This document shows positions 32,240-43,000 of a stretch of DNA of 64,000 nucleotides, piece after piece. The notes below the pieces were generated by a model, which searched no databases, had not been told where the DNA came from, and saw only the letters and a program-made list of their open reading frames with translations. The translations under genes were made by a program, and so were the position numbers. Origin of the DNA: Zavarzinella sp. (GTDB lineage: Bacteria > Planctomycetota > Planctomycetia > Gemmatales > Gemmataceae); NCBI GenBank assembly GCA_041399155.1, contig JAWKTI010000003.1:620001-684000 (forward strand). Direction: 5' to 3'. Position 1 is the stretch's first letter; the number at the start of each line of letters is the position of its first letter.

Positions 32240-33628
32240 ATGAGTACGTTTCTTTCACTCTTCGCGATTCCGGAACTGCGGCGAAAAATCTTCATTACCG
32301 CACTTTTCCTGATCGTTTATCGAATCGGCTTTTTCGTTCCCCTACCTGTGGTGAACCAACTTGAGCTTGGCCGCCGGATGGCCGCTGCCGAATCTGGCAG
32401 TTTTGGCCAGGTGCTGGGCTTGGTATCCGCCTTCTCTGGTGGAAGTCTGACAAATGCCTGTATTTTCGCACTGGGCATTATGCCCTACATTTCTGCCTCG
32501 ATCATTCTGCAACTGCTGGCTGCCAGCGAACTGAGCCCGTATCTGGCCAGATTGCGAAAAGAACCCAACGGTCAGAAAAAAATTAATGAATACACGCGTT
32601 ATTTGACAGTCCCGATTACTTTGGTGCAAGCCACCTTCTGGTACCGTGGGCTGATTGCGTCTGGAGGTGGGGGAGGATCGGAAGCCCTCCTTGCGCCTGG
32701 ATACTCCGGAGGGTTTACCGGCTTTTACTTTGCCTTTGCTGCGGTTCTTACTGTCACCGTGGGCACCATCTTCCTGATGTGGGTGGGTGAACAGATCGAT
32801 GAATATGGCATCGGCAATGGTATTTCGCTGATCATCATGGCCGGCATTGTCAGTCGGATTCCCGATGCCTTACGCACGCTTTTCCTTGACCCTGTTACAG
32901 GTGGGTTCAAAAAGGAAGTCTTCACCCTGGGTGCGGGCACTGGTGATATCAGTTTCGAGAAGCTACTTTTGATGATTGTGCTTTTCATTGTCATCATCGT
33001 AGGTGTCATTCTGATGACCAAAGCACAACGCCGTATCCCGATGCAATCTGCGAAACATGTGCGTGGGCGCAGGGTTACTGGCGGTACGCGTTCCTTCCTG
33101 CCGATGAAAATCAATCAGGCTGGCGTGATGCCCGTGATTTTTGCCAGCAGTCTGCTGCTTGTTCCCATGTTTCTCTTCCAGATTCTGGCACAATACACCG
33201 GTAACACTTCGATTTCTGCATTGTCCGCTGCCTTCCAGCGTAATGCCGGCTGGATTTACAACATGTCCTACGTGCTGTTGATCTACTTCTTCTGTTATTT
33301 CTGGACTTCCATCACTTTCAATCCGAAAGAAATGGCGAATAACCTGAAAGAGAATGGCAGCTTCATTCCTGGGTATCGACCTGGTAAAAGTACCGCTGAA
33401 TACCTCGAAAAGGTGCTGCTCCGAATTACCTATGTGGGTGCGGCCTTCCTTGCAGTCATCGCCATTATTCCGAGTATTGCGAATAGCGAACTGGGGATCG
33501 ATTACTCGATCGCCACGTACTTCGGTGGTACCAGCTTGCTGATTGTGGTCAGCGTTTGCCTTGATTTTGTCTCCAAAATCAACAGCCACCTCGTGATGCG
33601 GGGTTATCCTGGTCTTTCCGAAGATTAG
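32240..33628 (+). CDS. secY: preprotein translocase subunit SecY
   Basis: SecY is the protein-conducting channel in the inner membrane. I chose the ATG at 32240, six bases after AGGGG; in-frame ATGs at 32198 and 32234 are less well placed. The 462-residue product has ten membrane segments, IFALGIMPYISASIILQLL (TM2), the GIGNGISLIIMAGIVSRIP loop, and the cytoplasmic HVRGRRVTGGTRSFLPMKIN region used for SecA and ribosome contact. A glycine-rich insert (ASGGGGGSEALL) lies in the TM3-TM4 loop. Adjacent to adk, as in the standard spc operon. Confidence 0.96.
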   Translation: MSTFLSLFAIPELRRKIFITALFLIVYRIGFFVPLPVVNQLELGRRMAAAESGSFGQVLGLVSAFSGGSLTNACIFALGIMPYISASIILQLLAASELSPYLARLRKEPNGQKKINEYTRYLTVPITLVQATFWYRGLIASGGGGGSEALLAPGYSGGFTGFYFAFAAVLTVTVGTIFLMWVGEQIDEYGIGNGISLIIMAGIVSRIPDALRTLFLDPVTGGFKKEVFTLGAGTGDISFEKLLLMIVLFIVIIVGVILMTKAQRRIPMQSAKHVRGRRVTGGTRSFLPMKINQAGVMPVIFASSLLLVPMFLFQILAQYTGNTSISALSAAFQRNAGWIYNMSYVLLIYFFCYFWTSITFNPKEMANNLKENGSFIPGYRPGKSTAEYLEKVLLRITYVGAAFLAVIAIIPSIANSELGIDYSIATYFGGTSLLIVVSVCLDFVSKINSHLVMRGYPGLSED

Positions 33629-33780
33629 TCACCGTTCAATTGTCTTCTGCCCTTGTGATTCCGCCTGCAAAATAGGTTTTTCTGCTTGTTATCTACCGCG
33701 TTCTTGGGTAGTATATCCGTTTCGGTTGCCTGGCACCCTTCGTGCTGGCAATCTACTGTCATACTAGAGTCATAACACTG

Positions 33781-34452
33781 ATGCGATTGGTTCTCGTAGG
33801 TCCGCCAGGAAGTGGGAAAGGAACTCAGGCCAAACTGTTGAAAAAACGGTTTGATCTGACCTACATCGGTACAGGTGATGTCCTGCGGGAAGCGATCAAA
33901 CGCAAAACCCCACACGGCCTTCAGGCAGAACCGTTCATTAAGCGGGGGCACCTGGTACCGGATGATCTCGTTAACGAACTGGTGGGGGATCTCTTTGCCG
34001 ATGAATCTCGGCCCACACGCTTTGTTTCCGATGGTTATCCACGCACGCTGGCTCAGGCTCGCTGGTTCGATCAACTTCTGGCGGGGATCAACTGGCACGT
34101 CGATGCAGTGCTGCAATTTCTCGTTACCGACGAAGAAGTTGTCCGCCGAAATTGTGGCCGTCTCATCTGCCCACGGTGCGGTACCGTTTACCATGTGACT
34201 GATCGCGCACCAGCTATTGCCGGTAAGTGCGATCACGATGGTGAAACGCTGGTTCAACGCCCCGACGATTCCGAAGCGGTGATTCGCGATCGATTAACTG
34301 TTTTTCACGACAATACCTCCAAATTACTAGAATACTACCAGCAGCAAGGGCTGCTTCGCCCCATCGAATCGGTGGGCACCATTGATGAAATTTTTGAACG
34401 AGTTTTAAGTTCGCTCCCAACCACCTCTGAAAGCCGTGCTGCAGACATCTAG
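33781..34452 (+). CDS. adk: adenylate kinase
   Basis: Adk converts AMP and ATP into two ADP. The 223-residue product has the P-loop GPPGSGKGT at residues 7-15, the FVSDGYPRTLAQA AMP-binding strand and a long lid. The lid has a zinc-type site, CPRCGTVYHV...GKCDHD, in which the fourth ligand is aspartate. The ATG at 33781 gives the P-loop the normal N-terminal spacing. Its end overlaps the map start by 17 bases in a different frame. Confidence 0.96.
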   Translation: MRLVLVGPPGSGKGTQAKLLKKRFDLTYIGTGDVLREAIKRKTPHGLQAEPFIKRGHLVPDDLVNELVGDLFADESRPTRFVSDGYPRTLAQARWFDQLLAGINWHVDAVLQFLVTDEEVVRRNCGRLICPRCGTVYHVTDRAPAIAGKCDHDGETLVQRPDDSEAVIRDRLTVFHDNTSKLLEYYQQQGLLRPIESVGTIDEIFERVLSSLPTTSESRAADI

Positions 34453-35272
34453 CCCCCATAGTATTCGCCTGAAAACCATTGAAGAGCTTCGCATGATGCG
34501 GGAGGCTGGCAAACTTGTTGCCACCGCACTGCAAATGTGCCGCGACATGGCAAAACCAGGCGTCAGCACCCGCGACATCGATGCCGTGGTGGAAGAGTTT
34601 TACCTCAAACACAACGCCACTTCGCTGTTCAAAGGCTACAAACCAGCGATGTCTTCGGTGGCTTACCCCGCAGTCACCTGCATTTCCGTCAACGAACAGG
34701 TGGTCCACGGCATCCCTGGCAATCGCATTCTCCGAAATGGCGATTTACTCAAGGTCGATACTGCCTGCAAACTCAATGGCTGGTGTGCGGATTCTGCAAT
34801 CACGATCCCCATCGGCAACGTGCGTGCGGAACGCACCCGCTTGATGACCGTGGCCTACGAGGTGCTGCAAATGGCCATCGACGAAATCCCACGCCGTCGC
34901 TGGTGGGTGGACGTTGCTCAACGGATGCAACAACACGTCGAAGGTGCCGGCTTTCGCATGGTGCAGAAATACGTTGGCCATGGCATCGGCCAGACCATGC
35001 ATGAAGCCCCCGAAGTCCCTCATTTTGTGAATGCGGAAGTGATCAAAGTCAACAATTTCCGGCTTGAACCAGGGATTACCCTGGCGGTGGAACCCATGGT
35101 AAACATGGGCGAAGCCGATGTCTATGTGTTGCCGGATAACTGGACGGTCGTCACCAAAGATGGCATGCCGAGTGCCCACGTGGAGCACACGCTGGCACTG
35201 ACCAGCCACGGTATCGTGGTGATTACCGCACCCCCGGATGACCCGCGTGGGATCGTTCCAGATACGTTATAA
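34436..35272 (+). CDS. map: type I methionine aminopeptidase
   Basis: Map removes the initiator methionine from new proteins. The 278-residue product has the five metal ligands Asp108, Asp119, His182, Glu219 and Glu250, and the substrate-contact His91 (VVHGIPG). The start is a GTG within the end of adk; a later ATG at 34493 would remove the first conserved helix. It ends the cluster: rpmJ, rpsM and rpsK, which often follow, are not here. Confidence 0.95.
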   Translation: MLQTSSPHSIRLKTIEELRMMREAGKLVATALQMCRDMAKPGVSTRDIDAVVEEFYLKHNATSLFKGYKPAMSSVAYPAVTCISVNEQVVHGIPGNRILRNGDLLKVDTACKLNGWCADSAITIPIGNVRAERTRLMTVAYEVLQMAIDEIPRRRWWVDVAQRMQQHVEGAGFRMVQKYVGHGIGQTMHEAPEVPHFVNAEVIKVNNFRLEPGITLAVEPMVNMGEADVYVLPDNWTVVTKDGMPSAHVEHTLALTSHGIVVITAPPDDPRGIVPDTL

Positions 35273-36216
35273 ATCCATCCTGCTGCCTCCCAATTTCAAA
35301 ATTGACGCACTATTTTTGCGTTCACTATTTAATAATATACACTTGTTTAGTTTCACACAACTGTTTTTTCAGATTTTTTCCAAATTTTTTTGCAGATGGA
35401 GAAAAATGAGTTTTTCCACGGGCGGGACGCCCGTGCTACGTCTAACCAATCAAGTCTCTACTGCATTGCGTAGCGTGGCCGTCTCGGCCCTGAGTTTTTC
35501 CACGGGCGGGACGCCCGTGCTACGTCTAACCAAGCAATGATGTACAGTAGAACCCGTGCTACAGGCACAGATTATTGTGTGGCCACATGAAATTTCAGAA
35601 AATGGTAGGAATTTGGTGAAGATTTCTCTATTTTGCCCGTTGTTACCAAAAAATGGGAACTTTTTTCATTTTTAGCGTCCCTAAAGACTTGCGTATCGCA
35701 GTAAGACGTGCGTAGCCAGGATTTCCGCTCCCCTCGTGCGAATCCTGCCCACCTTTACCTGGATGTTCCAGCGTACCTGGTTCGGTTTTCAGTGACTTTA
35801 CAACATGGAAATTGCTGTCGAAAGCTTGGGGATTCGGCCGCGCATTGCACCGGAATTACCTAAATTGTCAATCCACTTACCCAGATTAACGGACCTGTGC
35901 CGCACCCTGAAAACGGGTGGTGCTGGTCTGTTCTGTCTAGTGGAGTGCAACAAAAATGCGTTTTTGTGCCTAATTGTCTGTGCGAGAATCCTATTTCTGG
36001 GTGCAATCCGCATTTTCTACACGGAAAGCATAATATGCAAATCGAAAAAGGTTTGCGTAAATCGTCGGTATTTATTGAAAAAGTCGGATACATTCCTGAA
36101 ATCGGATTGCGGGATGGTCGGAAACCCTGCAAAATCGAATCAGATTAGTCATACTGCCTATTTTATTTATCTTTGGCAGTTTTCGAAATCATTAAAGTTA
36201 TTATCGAGTAAGAACC
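35273..36216. other. long intergenic region without a supported gene
   Basis: This 944-base stretch is AT-rich and holds a pair of 43-bp repeats (listed separately). The longest frame (35805-36248) overlaps the giant gene start and has no protein character. The part before 36217 probably contains the giant gene's promoter and leader. Confidence 0.55.
35407..35533 (+). repeat. 43-bp direct repeat with inner palindrome (two copies)
   Basis: Identical 43-base units lie at 35407-35449 and 35491-35533, beginning TGAGTTTTTCCACGGGCGGG and ending CTAACCAA. Each holds the palindrome CACGGGC-GGGAC-GCCCGTG. The 41-base spacer contains a second small palindrome, GGCCGTCTCGGCC. They resemble REP-type repeats rather than a terminator, as no T run follows. 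Confidence 0.8.
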
Positions 36217-37020
36217 ATGAACAAGCTTTACTTCTCCCAGGTGATTGAACAACTGCTGAAGAAGTCTACCCAACGCCGAGTGGCCTCTCCGAGACCGGAA
36301 GTAAGCCTGAAACTCGAATCATTAGACGAACGCGTGATGCCGTCGGTCACGCCACTGCTGCCCGAACCTCTGGTAAGCAATACCTCAACTATCGGTGCAG
36401 GATACAGCCCTCAGATTATTGCCAATCCGTTAGATCCTTTACACCTTGTATCGGTGTATTCTACGGGTGGTACCGTCGGGGCAAATTACTCCTACGATGG
36501 CGGCCTGAACTGGTCGGCCTTTACGGTCAATATTGATGCACGCCCGAATAATCCAAACTACAATGCGGTGCTGCTGGAAGACCCCACCATCCCCACGCCG
36601 AACGCACCCAACCAGCCATATACCGTGGTATCCAAGCCCAGTGTTGCGTTTGATACATTGGGTAACATTTACATCGTTTCGACGCACCAGAATGCAGCAA
36701 ACGACAGTGGCGTGATTGCTCTGTCGAAATATTCCTTTACAGGTGGTGGGGCACCTGTCAACGTGCCGTTGAATGCCAATGGTGATCCCTACCTGGTGCT
36801 GCACCACTGGGGGGCTCAGGATCAGGCATTTAATCCCACAATTGCGATTAATACGAATCTGACCACCCACACCGATCCAGTCACGGGTGCCACGCTGACA
36901 GATTCGATGGCCAATACACTGTCACAGTATGCAACGACCTTGGTTGAGCCAACAGATGCTAACCAGACACAGATTCGAGTCGCTTCATCGGCTGATTTCC
37001 TCCCACACCCTTCATTGTGA
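36217..37020 (+). CDS. giant secreted protein, fragment 1 (N-terminus, ends at a frameshift)
   Basis: This frame gives the first 267 residues of a protein that continues in another frame from about 37005. The N-terminus is charged, then has the planctomycete motif LKLESLDERVMPS found at the start of many large exported proteins of this phylum. A sialidase-like beta-propeller part follows, with an Asp-box-like SYDGGLNWSAF at about residues 88-98 and VSVYSTGGTVGANY. The frame ends in the middle of an FP-PF repeat (SSADFLPHP), where the expected PFIVKIDDEFVQV is found one frame over. A one-base loss within about 36995-37012 explains it. Confidence 0.8.
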   Translation: MNKLYFSQVIEQLLKKSTQRRVASPRPEVSLKLESLDERVMPSVTPLLPEPLVSNTSTIGAGYSPQIIANPLDPLHLVSVYSTGGTVGANYSYDGGLNWSAFTVNIDARPNNPNYNAVLLEDPTIPTPNAPNQPYTVVSKPSVAFDTLGNIYIVSTHQNAANDSGVIALSKYSFTGGGAPVNVPLNANGDPYLVLHHWGAQDQAFNPTIAINTNLTTHTDPVTGATLTDSMANTLSQYATTLVEPTDANQTQIRVASSADFLPHPSL

Positions 37021-40000
37021 AAATCGATGATGAGTTTGTGCAGGTTTCAGCAGTAGATGTCGATACAACACAGGTGCTGGAAGATATTGCTTCGGGTGAT
37101 ACTTCTATCGTTGTGGGTACCAGCACCAATTTTCCCACAGCACCTTTCGTGGCGGTACTGAATAACGAACACATACTCGTCAACAGTATTGCACAATCAA
37201 CCACACTACTTGCAGACAATGTCGGTGGTGGCAATGGTGCAATTGATGTTACTACTAGTACGGGATTTCCAGGCACTCCGTTTGTTGTACAGTTGGATAA
37301 CGAACAATTGGAAGTAACCGCAGTTCAGCTCAACCAGACGACCCTCGTTGGCGGTATTACTGCTGCACAGACATTCATCGATGTTGCAAATGCCTCAGTA
37401 TTACCGGCAGCTAATTTTGCGATTGAAATCAACGGCGAAAGGATGCGGGTAATTGGTGTTGTTGGAAATACACTTGAAGTAGTGCGTGGGATTGGCGGTA
37501 CAGCTCCTGCAGCCCATGCGAACGGGTCCAACGTAGTGAATAATCGATGGTTGGTAAACCGCGGTTTTAACGGAACCAATCCTAATGGACATGGTGCCAA
37601 CAGCGAAATCAACAGGTCAGTTTGGAATGTTACACGAGCACAAAACGGTACCTTAGCAGCCAATCATAATGCGGCAGATCTATTGCGTGTCAATACCTGG
37701 ACAGTCCAACGGGGTATCAACAACAGCAATCCAGCAGCACACGCAGCAAATGCCGCTGTCGATTATGGGGTGCCAAAAGGTATTTATGTGGCGTGGAACA
37801 AGAATAATACACGTGGTGATGGGGTTGTGGTCAGCTCGGTGATGATTGCTGGCTCGGGGGACGGTGGCTACAACTTTACCACACAGCAGTATGTATCGAC
37901 GCCTAATGTTCAGGCATTTGCACCACAAATTGAGTTCACCCAGGGTACAAACGATGGAGATGTTGATGGCGGCCAGATGATGGTCTTCTGGAGCAGTGGC
38001 GGCGGTATTGCCTTCGATCTTTCCGCACCAGATGCTGGTATGGCCAGTGCCCCTGTTGCAGCCAGCCAGACATTTTCCCGATCATACAATCCTGGGAATA
38101 CGGATGTTACGCACTATTCAGGGTTCAATGAAGGGCGAATTACTGATGCGGAAGTTATTCCAAACGTCACGCCCCACGATCCTGGAGTGACTGAATTCAC
38201 GATGGATGTTGATATCGATGGATTTAACCTCGATATCATCAACGATCTCAACGTTTCGATTGCGATGGTTCATGGTCAGATGGATCAAGTTGAGATCCGT
38301 CTGATACCGCCAGCAACGGCAGGAGTCGGAGCAATCACTTTACTGAGGAATCGAACCAATGCAGTTGGTAATTCCACTGGTAATGGTATTGCAGCGAACG
38401 TAAACATGGGGACGATTCGGCATGGAGCGACGACAACCCTCGAATACGAAGCTGTGGGTACTGTTTTCGATGATGAAGGGGTGCGCGGGATTACTGCAGG
38501 TAATATTACCCATAATCTACTGTCACCTCGTATTGGTTACTTCCGACCAGAAACAGGGTCATTAAGCCAGTTTGATGGTTTAAGTGCTGCTCAACTCAGC
38601 GGTACCTGGACACTGGAAATTACCGATACCCGCGACAACGGTGCCAACGGTGGGACTTCACCAGCTCACCCTGTGCAGTTTCTGCAGGAATGGAAGCTAC
38701 ACTTTACTGGATTAATCAGCAATAATGGTTTTGGTGCTGATGCAGCAGCGAATGCTGCAACCGTAGGAGGTGCAGCGAATAACGTCTACCCCACCACTGG
38801 TGGGCCTTATGGTACCCCTGGTGTCGGACCGGGTATTGATATTGCCATCGACAAAACTCTGGGCAGCTTCAGCCCTTATCAGGGCCGCATCTACGCAGCC
38901 TACACGAGTGGTAGCGGCACTGATACCAATGTGTTCGTCACATCTTCGGACGACAACGGCTTAACCTGGAACGAACCAGTTCAAGTCAATGATGATTCAA
39001 TCGGTGATAACTTCACCGAAGGCAATCGGGCACAATTTACTCCGGCAATTGCTGTCGACCCGATTACGGGTACGGTTGCTGTGATGTATTATGATTCCCG
39101 CATCGATGCTGCCAATGCACGGGCAGCAAGTGTGATTCGGGTCAGTGTTGATGGTGGTCGGAACTGGAGTGATCCATCATTCCTGAATAACATTAAAACG
39201 GTGACCGATTTTCTGACCGGTGAACGAGTTGACCTGGAACCGATCCCGGGCAACCAGGGACAGGCGGGTGCCAACGGCTTTGGCGATCGCCAGGACCTTT
39301 ATTTCTACAACGGCAAGATTGTTCCCGTCTTTGCTTCCAATGAAAACGCCGCTGGTTCATCGATTACCACAGCCGATGTCCGTACTGCCGTAGGCCCCCG
39401 GATTATCTCCGCTGATATGGGACATGTAACAGCAGACTTTTACGATGTCAGCAATAACGGCGCATTTACTGTCAGATATAACGACGGATTCGATAACAAC
39501 GGAGTGCGAGAACTGGAGGGATTTGTAGTCCAGTTTGATCGCCCTGTTCAGATTTCTTCGTTCGATATTTCTGATATCAACGTTCAATATCAAAGTCCGA
39601 ATGGTGGAGCACCACAGGCTATCGCTCTGAATGGTGTATTTGCTTATGATCGCCCAACTAATCAGGCTACTACATTTGGCCCGCGTGAAATTGGTTTTGA
39701 CGTACTGGATGATCGTGCATTTGCTACCAGCTTTTTCATTGGATTTGTAACCCCTCAGACTGCTCCAGGCACCTATAGCTTTTCCGTTGGGCCAAATGTC
39801 CAGGATCTGGTGAGCTATGGTCGATCCGTAACGTTGTTGCCACCGTCGCCACCATTTGATGCACCATTCACCAACACGAACGATGTCTTTATACCAGACC
39901 TGGCTTTGGTAACTTCGACGGTGAATGTCCCAGCTCTACCTCCGGGACAAACCGTTGGCAAAGTTACCGTGAGCTTGAATCTGGTACACGAGTATAACAA

Positions 40001-43000
40001 TGATTTGGAAATCACACTGATTTCACCAAACGGAACTCGTGTCCTGCTTTATGATCAAAATGGCCAGCCGTTCGATATTGATATCCTGGGAACGACGTTT
40101 GATGATGATGCAGCAACGAATATTGCTGCTGGTACATCTCCTTTCACAGGCACCTTCCGTCCGGTAGAAGGACTGGCGAAGTTTATTGGAGAAAATCCAT
40201 TAGGCACGTGGACGTTGGAAATTGATGACGTACTCCCTGCTGATGTAGGTACACTCCTTGATTGGTCGCTGACGATTACTCCAGGTCAAGCTGGACCTGT
40301 GGTTGGCAATCTGATGGATCAGAATGCCAACTCAATCAGTGCGGAAACTGTGGAAGTGAACACCTCGATTTCTACATTACTTGCACCTGCAAATGCCACT
40401 ACACAACAAATAGCTCTTAATGATGGCACAGGTTTTAATGGCGAACCTTACACCATCCAAGTAGGCCGGGAGCAAATGCGGGTTGTGAGCTCGCAGTTTT
40501 TTGGCCCAACCCTGGTTCTCGATGTGATTCGGGGCTGGAATGGAACCCGCGTTGAAGCACATGGTATCGGAGCAACAGTTACCCGTGTATCGACACCAGA
40601 TATCTTCTCGAATCCGCGACCAATTGCTTCTGTAAACAATGGCATCACCACAGCCAACCCATTCGTTGGGCCTTACGATCCGCAGACGTTGCCATTAATT
40701 ATCCCTGGCCTTCATGTGTTGCATACCAGCCTTCCTGACGCAGGTGGCAACTTAGTACTGCCAATCACGACAACGTTGACAAACAATATCACGACCAACG
40801 AAACCACATTCGATGTTGCAGATGGTTCTGTATTTCCACAGGATCGGCCATTTATTATCACGATTGGCCGTGAACAAATGCTGGTGACTGAAGTCAATGG
40901 CAACGAGTTGACTGTTGTTCGAGATTATCTTGGCACATCCGTTCGAGAACAGCATCCGTTCAACCAAACAGTTACTTACATCCCCGAAAATCTGTCGCTG
41001 AATAACACCGTCAGTGCCATCGACGTGGTGTTCAGCCGACCGGTCAATGCAGCAACCTTCACTGCAGCGGATATTATCTCTGTGGTGGGGCCGTTGGGTG
41101 AAATCACTGGTCCTTTCACGGTCACTGCGAATCCTCCAGGAACTATCGGCAATTTGGCGGACCGGGTATTCCGTATCGGTTTCCCCACCCAGAACCTCAG
41201 TGGTACCTACAGTATCGTTCTGGGTTCGCAAATTGCCGATACCGATGGCAACCTGCTCGATAGCAACCTGAACGCAGGTCTGGAAGTGCTGCGTGGCACT
41301 GCCGACCCGGCACAGGCGGAAATCATTCGCAATGTCTACGGTGTCAACACTGCGGTCAATGTTCCCGCCAACAGTGCAGCAAGTGCCACTCTGGTAGTGA
41401 CTGATGACTTCCCAATTGTTCAGGCACCCAACCAGTTGCGATTTGATAATACTTCTACCACCACGATCAATCAGACGGGTGGGATCAATGCATTCAGCAC
41501 CATTTTGAACGTGTCTTCCAGCGTGGGCTTCCCCACCGTGCCATTTGTGGTTCAGGTGGGTACCGAATTGATGCAGGTGGTCGGTCGTACTGGTAACCAG
41601 TGGAACGTGGTGCGTGGTTTCAATGGAACGGTGGCACAGGCACACGCCAACGGTGCCCAGGTCCGCCTGGGAGAGCCAGCCACCATTCAGGTACTGGTTG
41701 ACATCACCCACAATGATGTGCGTGATCTGACCCTGACGCTGATTTCCCCCACTGGTACAGTGATCCCGCTGGCCACCAACGTAGGGACCTTCGGTGCCAG
41801 CAAGCTGAACTTCACCAACACCGTGTTTGATGACTTATCGCAGACCCCGATCCAGGGTGGTTCCGCACCATTCTCGGCTGGGCCTTACAATGCCCAGTTC
41901 CCACTGAGTGCTCTTAATGGTGAATCGGCTTCAGGGACCTGGATTCTGACTGTAACGAACTCCGCCGGGATTGCTCAGGCAGCGACGATCAATCGCTTCG
42001 AAATCCGCTTGCCACAGGCATTGCCAACAACTGGCTTTGGCGAAGAAATTGCAGACCGTACCACCGTTTCGTTCCGGATCTTTAATTCCGATTTGCAGAA
42101 CGAACTGACCACCCAGCAGTGGCTGGCAGTGGGCCCTGTGGGTAACCTGTTGAATGAAGAAAATAACGGCACTAATGCTGGCCCAGTGGAAGCACTGGCC
42201 GTGGATCCTTCCGATCCATCCGGAAACACCGTGTATCTGGGATCTTCCAGTGGTGGTCTCTGGAAAACAACCAACTTCCTGACCAAAGATGCCAACGGAC
42301 CAATCTGGATACCGTTGACCGATCTGGGCCCTACCAGCAGTTTGCATATCAGCAACATTGCGGTATACGCACGGAACAACGATCCAAGTCAGTCGATTAT
42401 TCTGGCTGCCACGGGCAATGCTGGTTCGGTCAATCAGCAGGGCGGTGGTTCCAGCTTGGGCTCTACAGGGGTTGGTTTCCTGCGTTCATTTGATGGCGGG
42501 ATGACCTGGGAAGTGCTCGACAGTACCGTGAACGTGCTGGGCAATGGTGATATCCTCACCATGAACTCCGCACAACGGGACCATGCGTTTGTCGGTTCAA
42601 ATATCTACAAGGTCATTTTTGACCCCAATCCGCTCCCAGGTGGTGGCATTGCCGTCTACGCTGCTGTCAGCAACGGTTCGGCACCCGGATTGTACCGATC
42701 ACTGGATGCGGGCAGCACCTGGGAACTTGTGCGGGCAGGGAATGCCACCGATGTGGTGCTTTCTCCCGGCAGTAAAGATGGCAATGGCAACCTGACACGG
42801 ATCTACGCTGCCTTCCGTGGGGAAGGGGTCTTTCGTGGTGATGGCGAGGCACCCACCACCAGCAGCTTTACGCTGTTGAACACGCCACAGATCTTTACGC
42901 CACGAGTGAATACTGATCTCATTGGTGTTCCGCAAATTGCGGAGCAGGCCCCTGACCGCACTCCGAACGGAGCCAAGGGCCATATTGTGCTGGCACAGCC

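Noticed and set aside
35805..36248. A 147-codon frame before the giant gene
   Set aside because: It overlaps the giant gene start in another frame, and its composition is unlike a protein.
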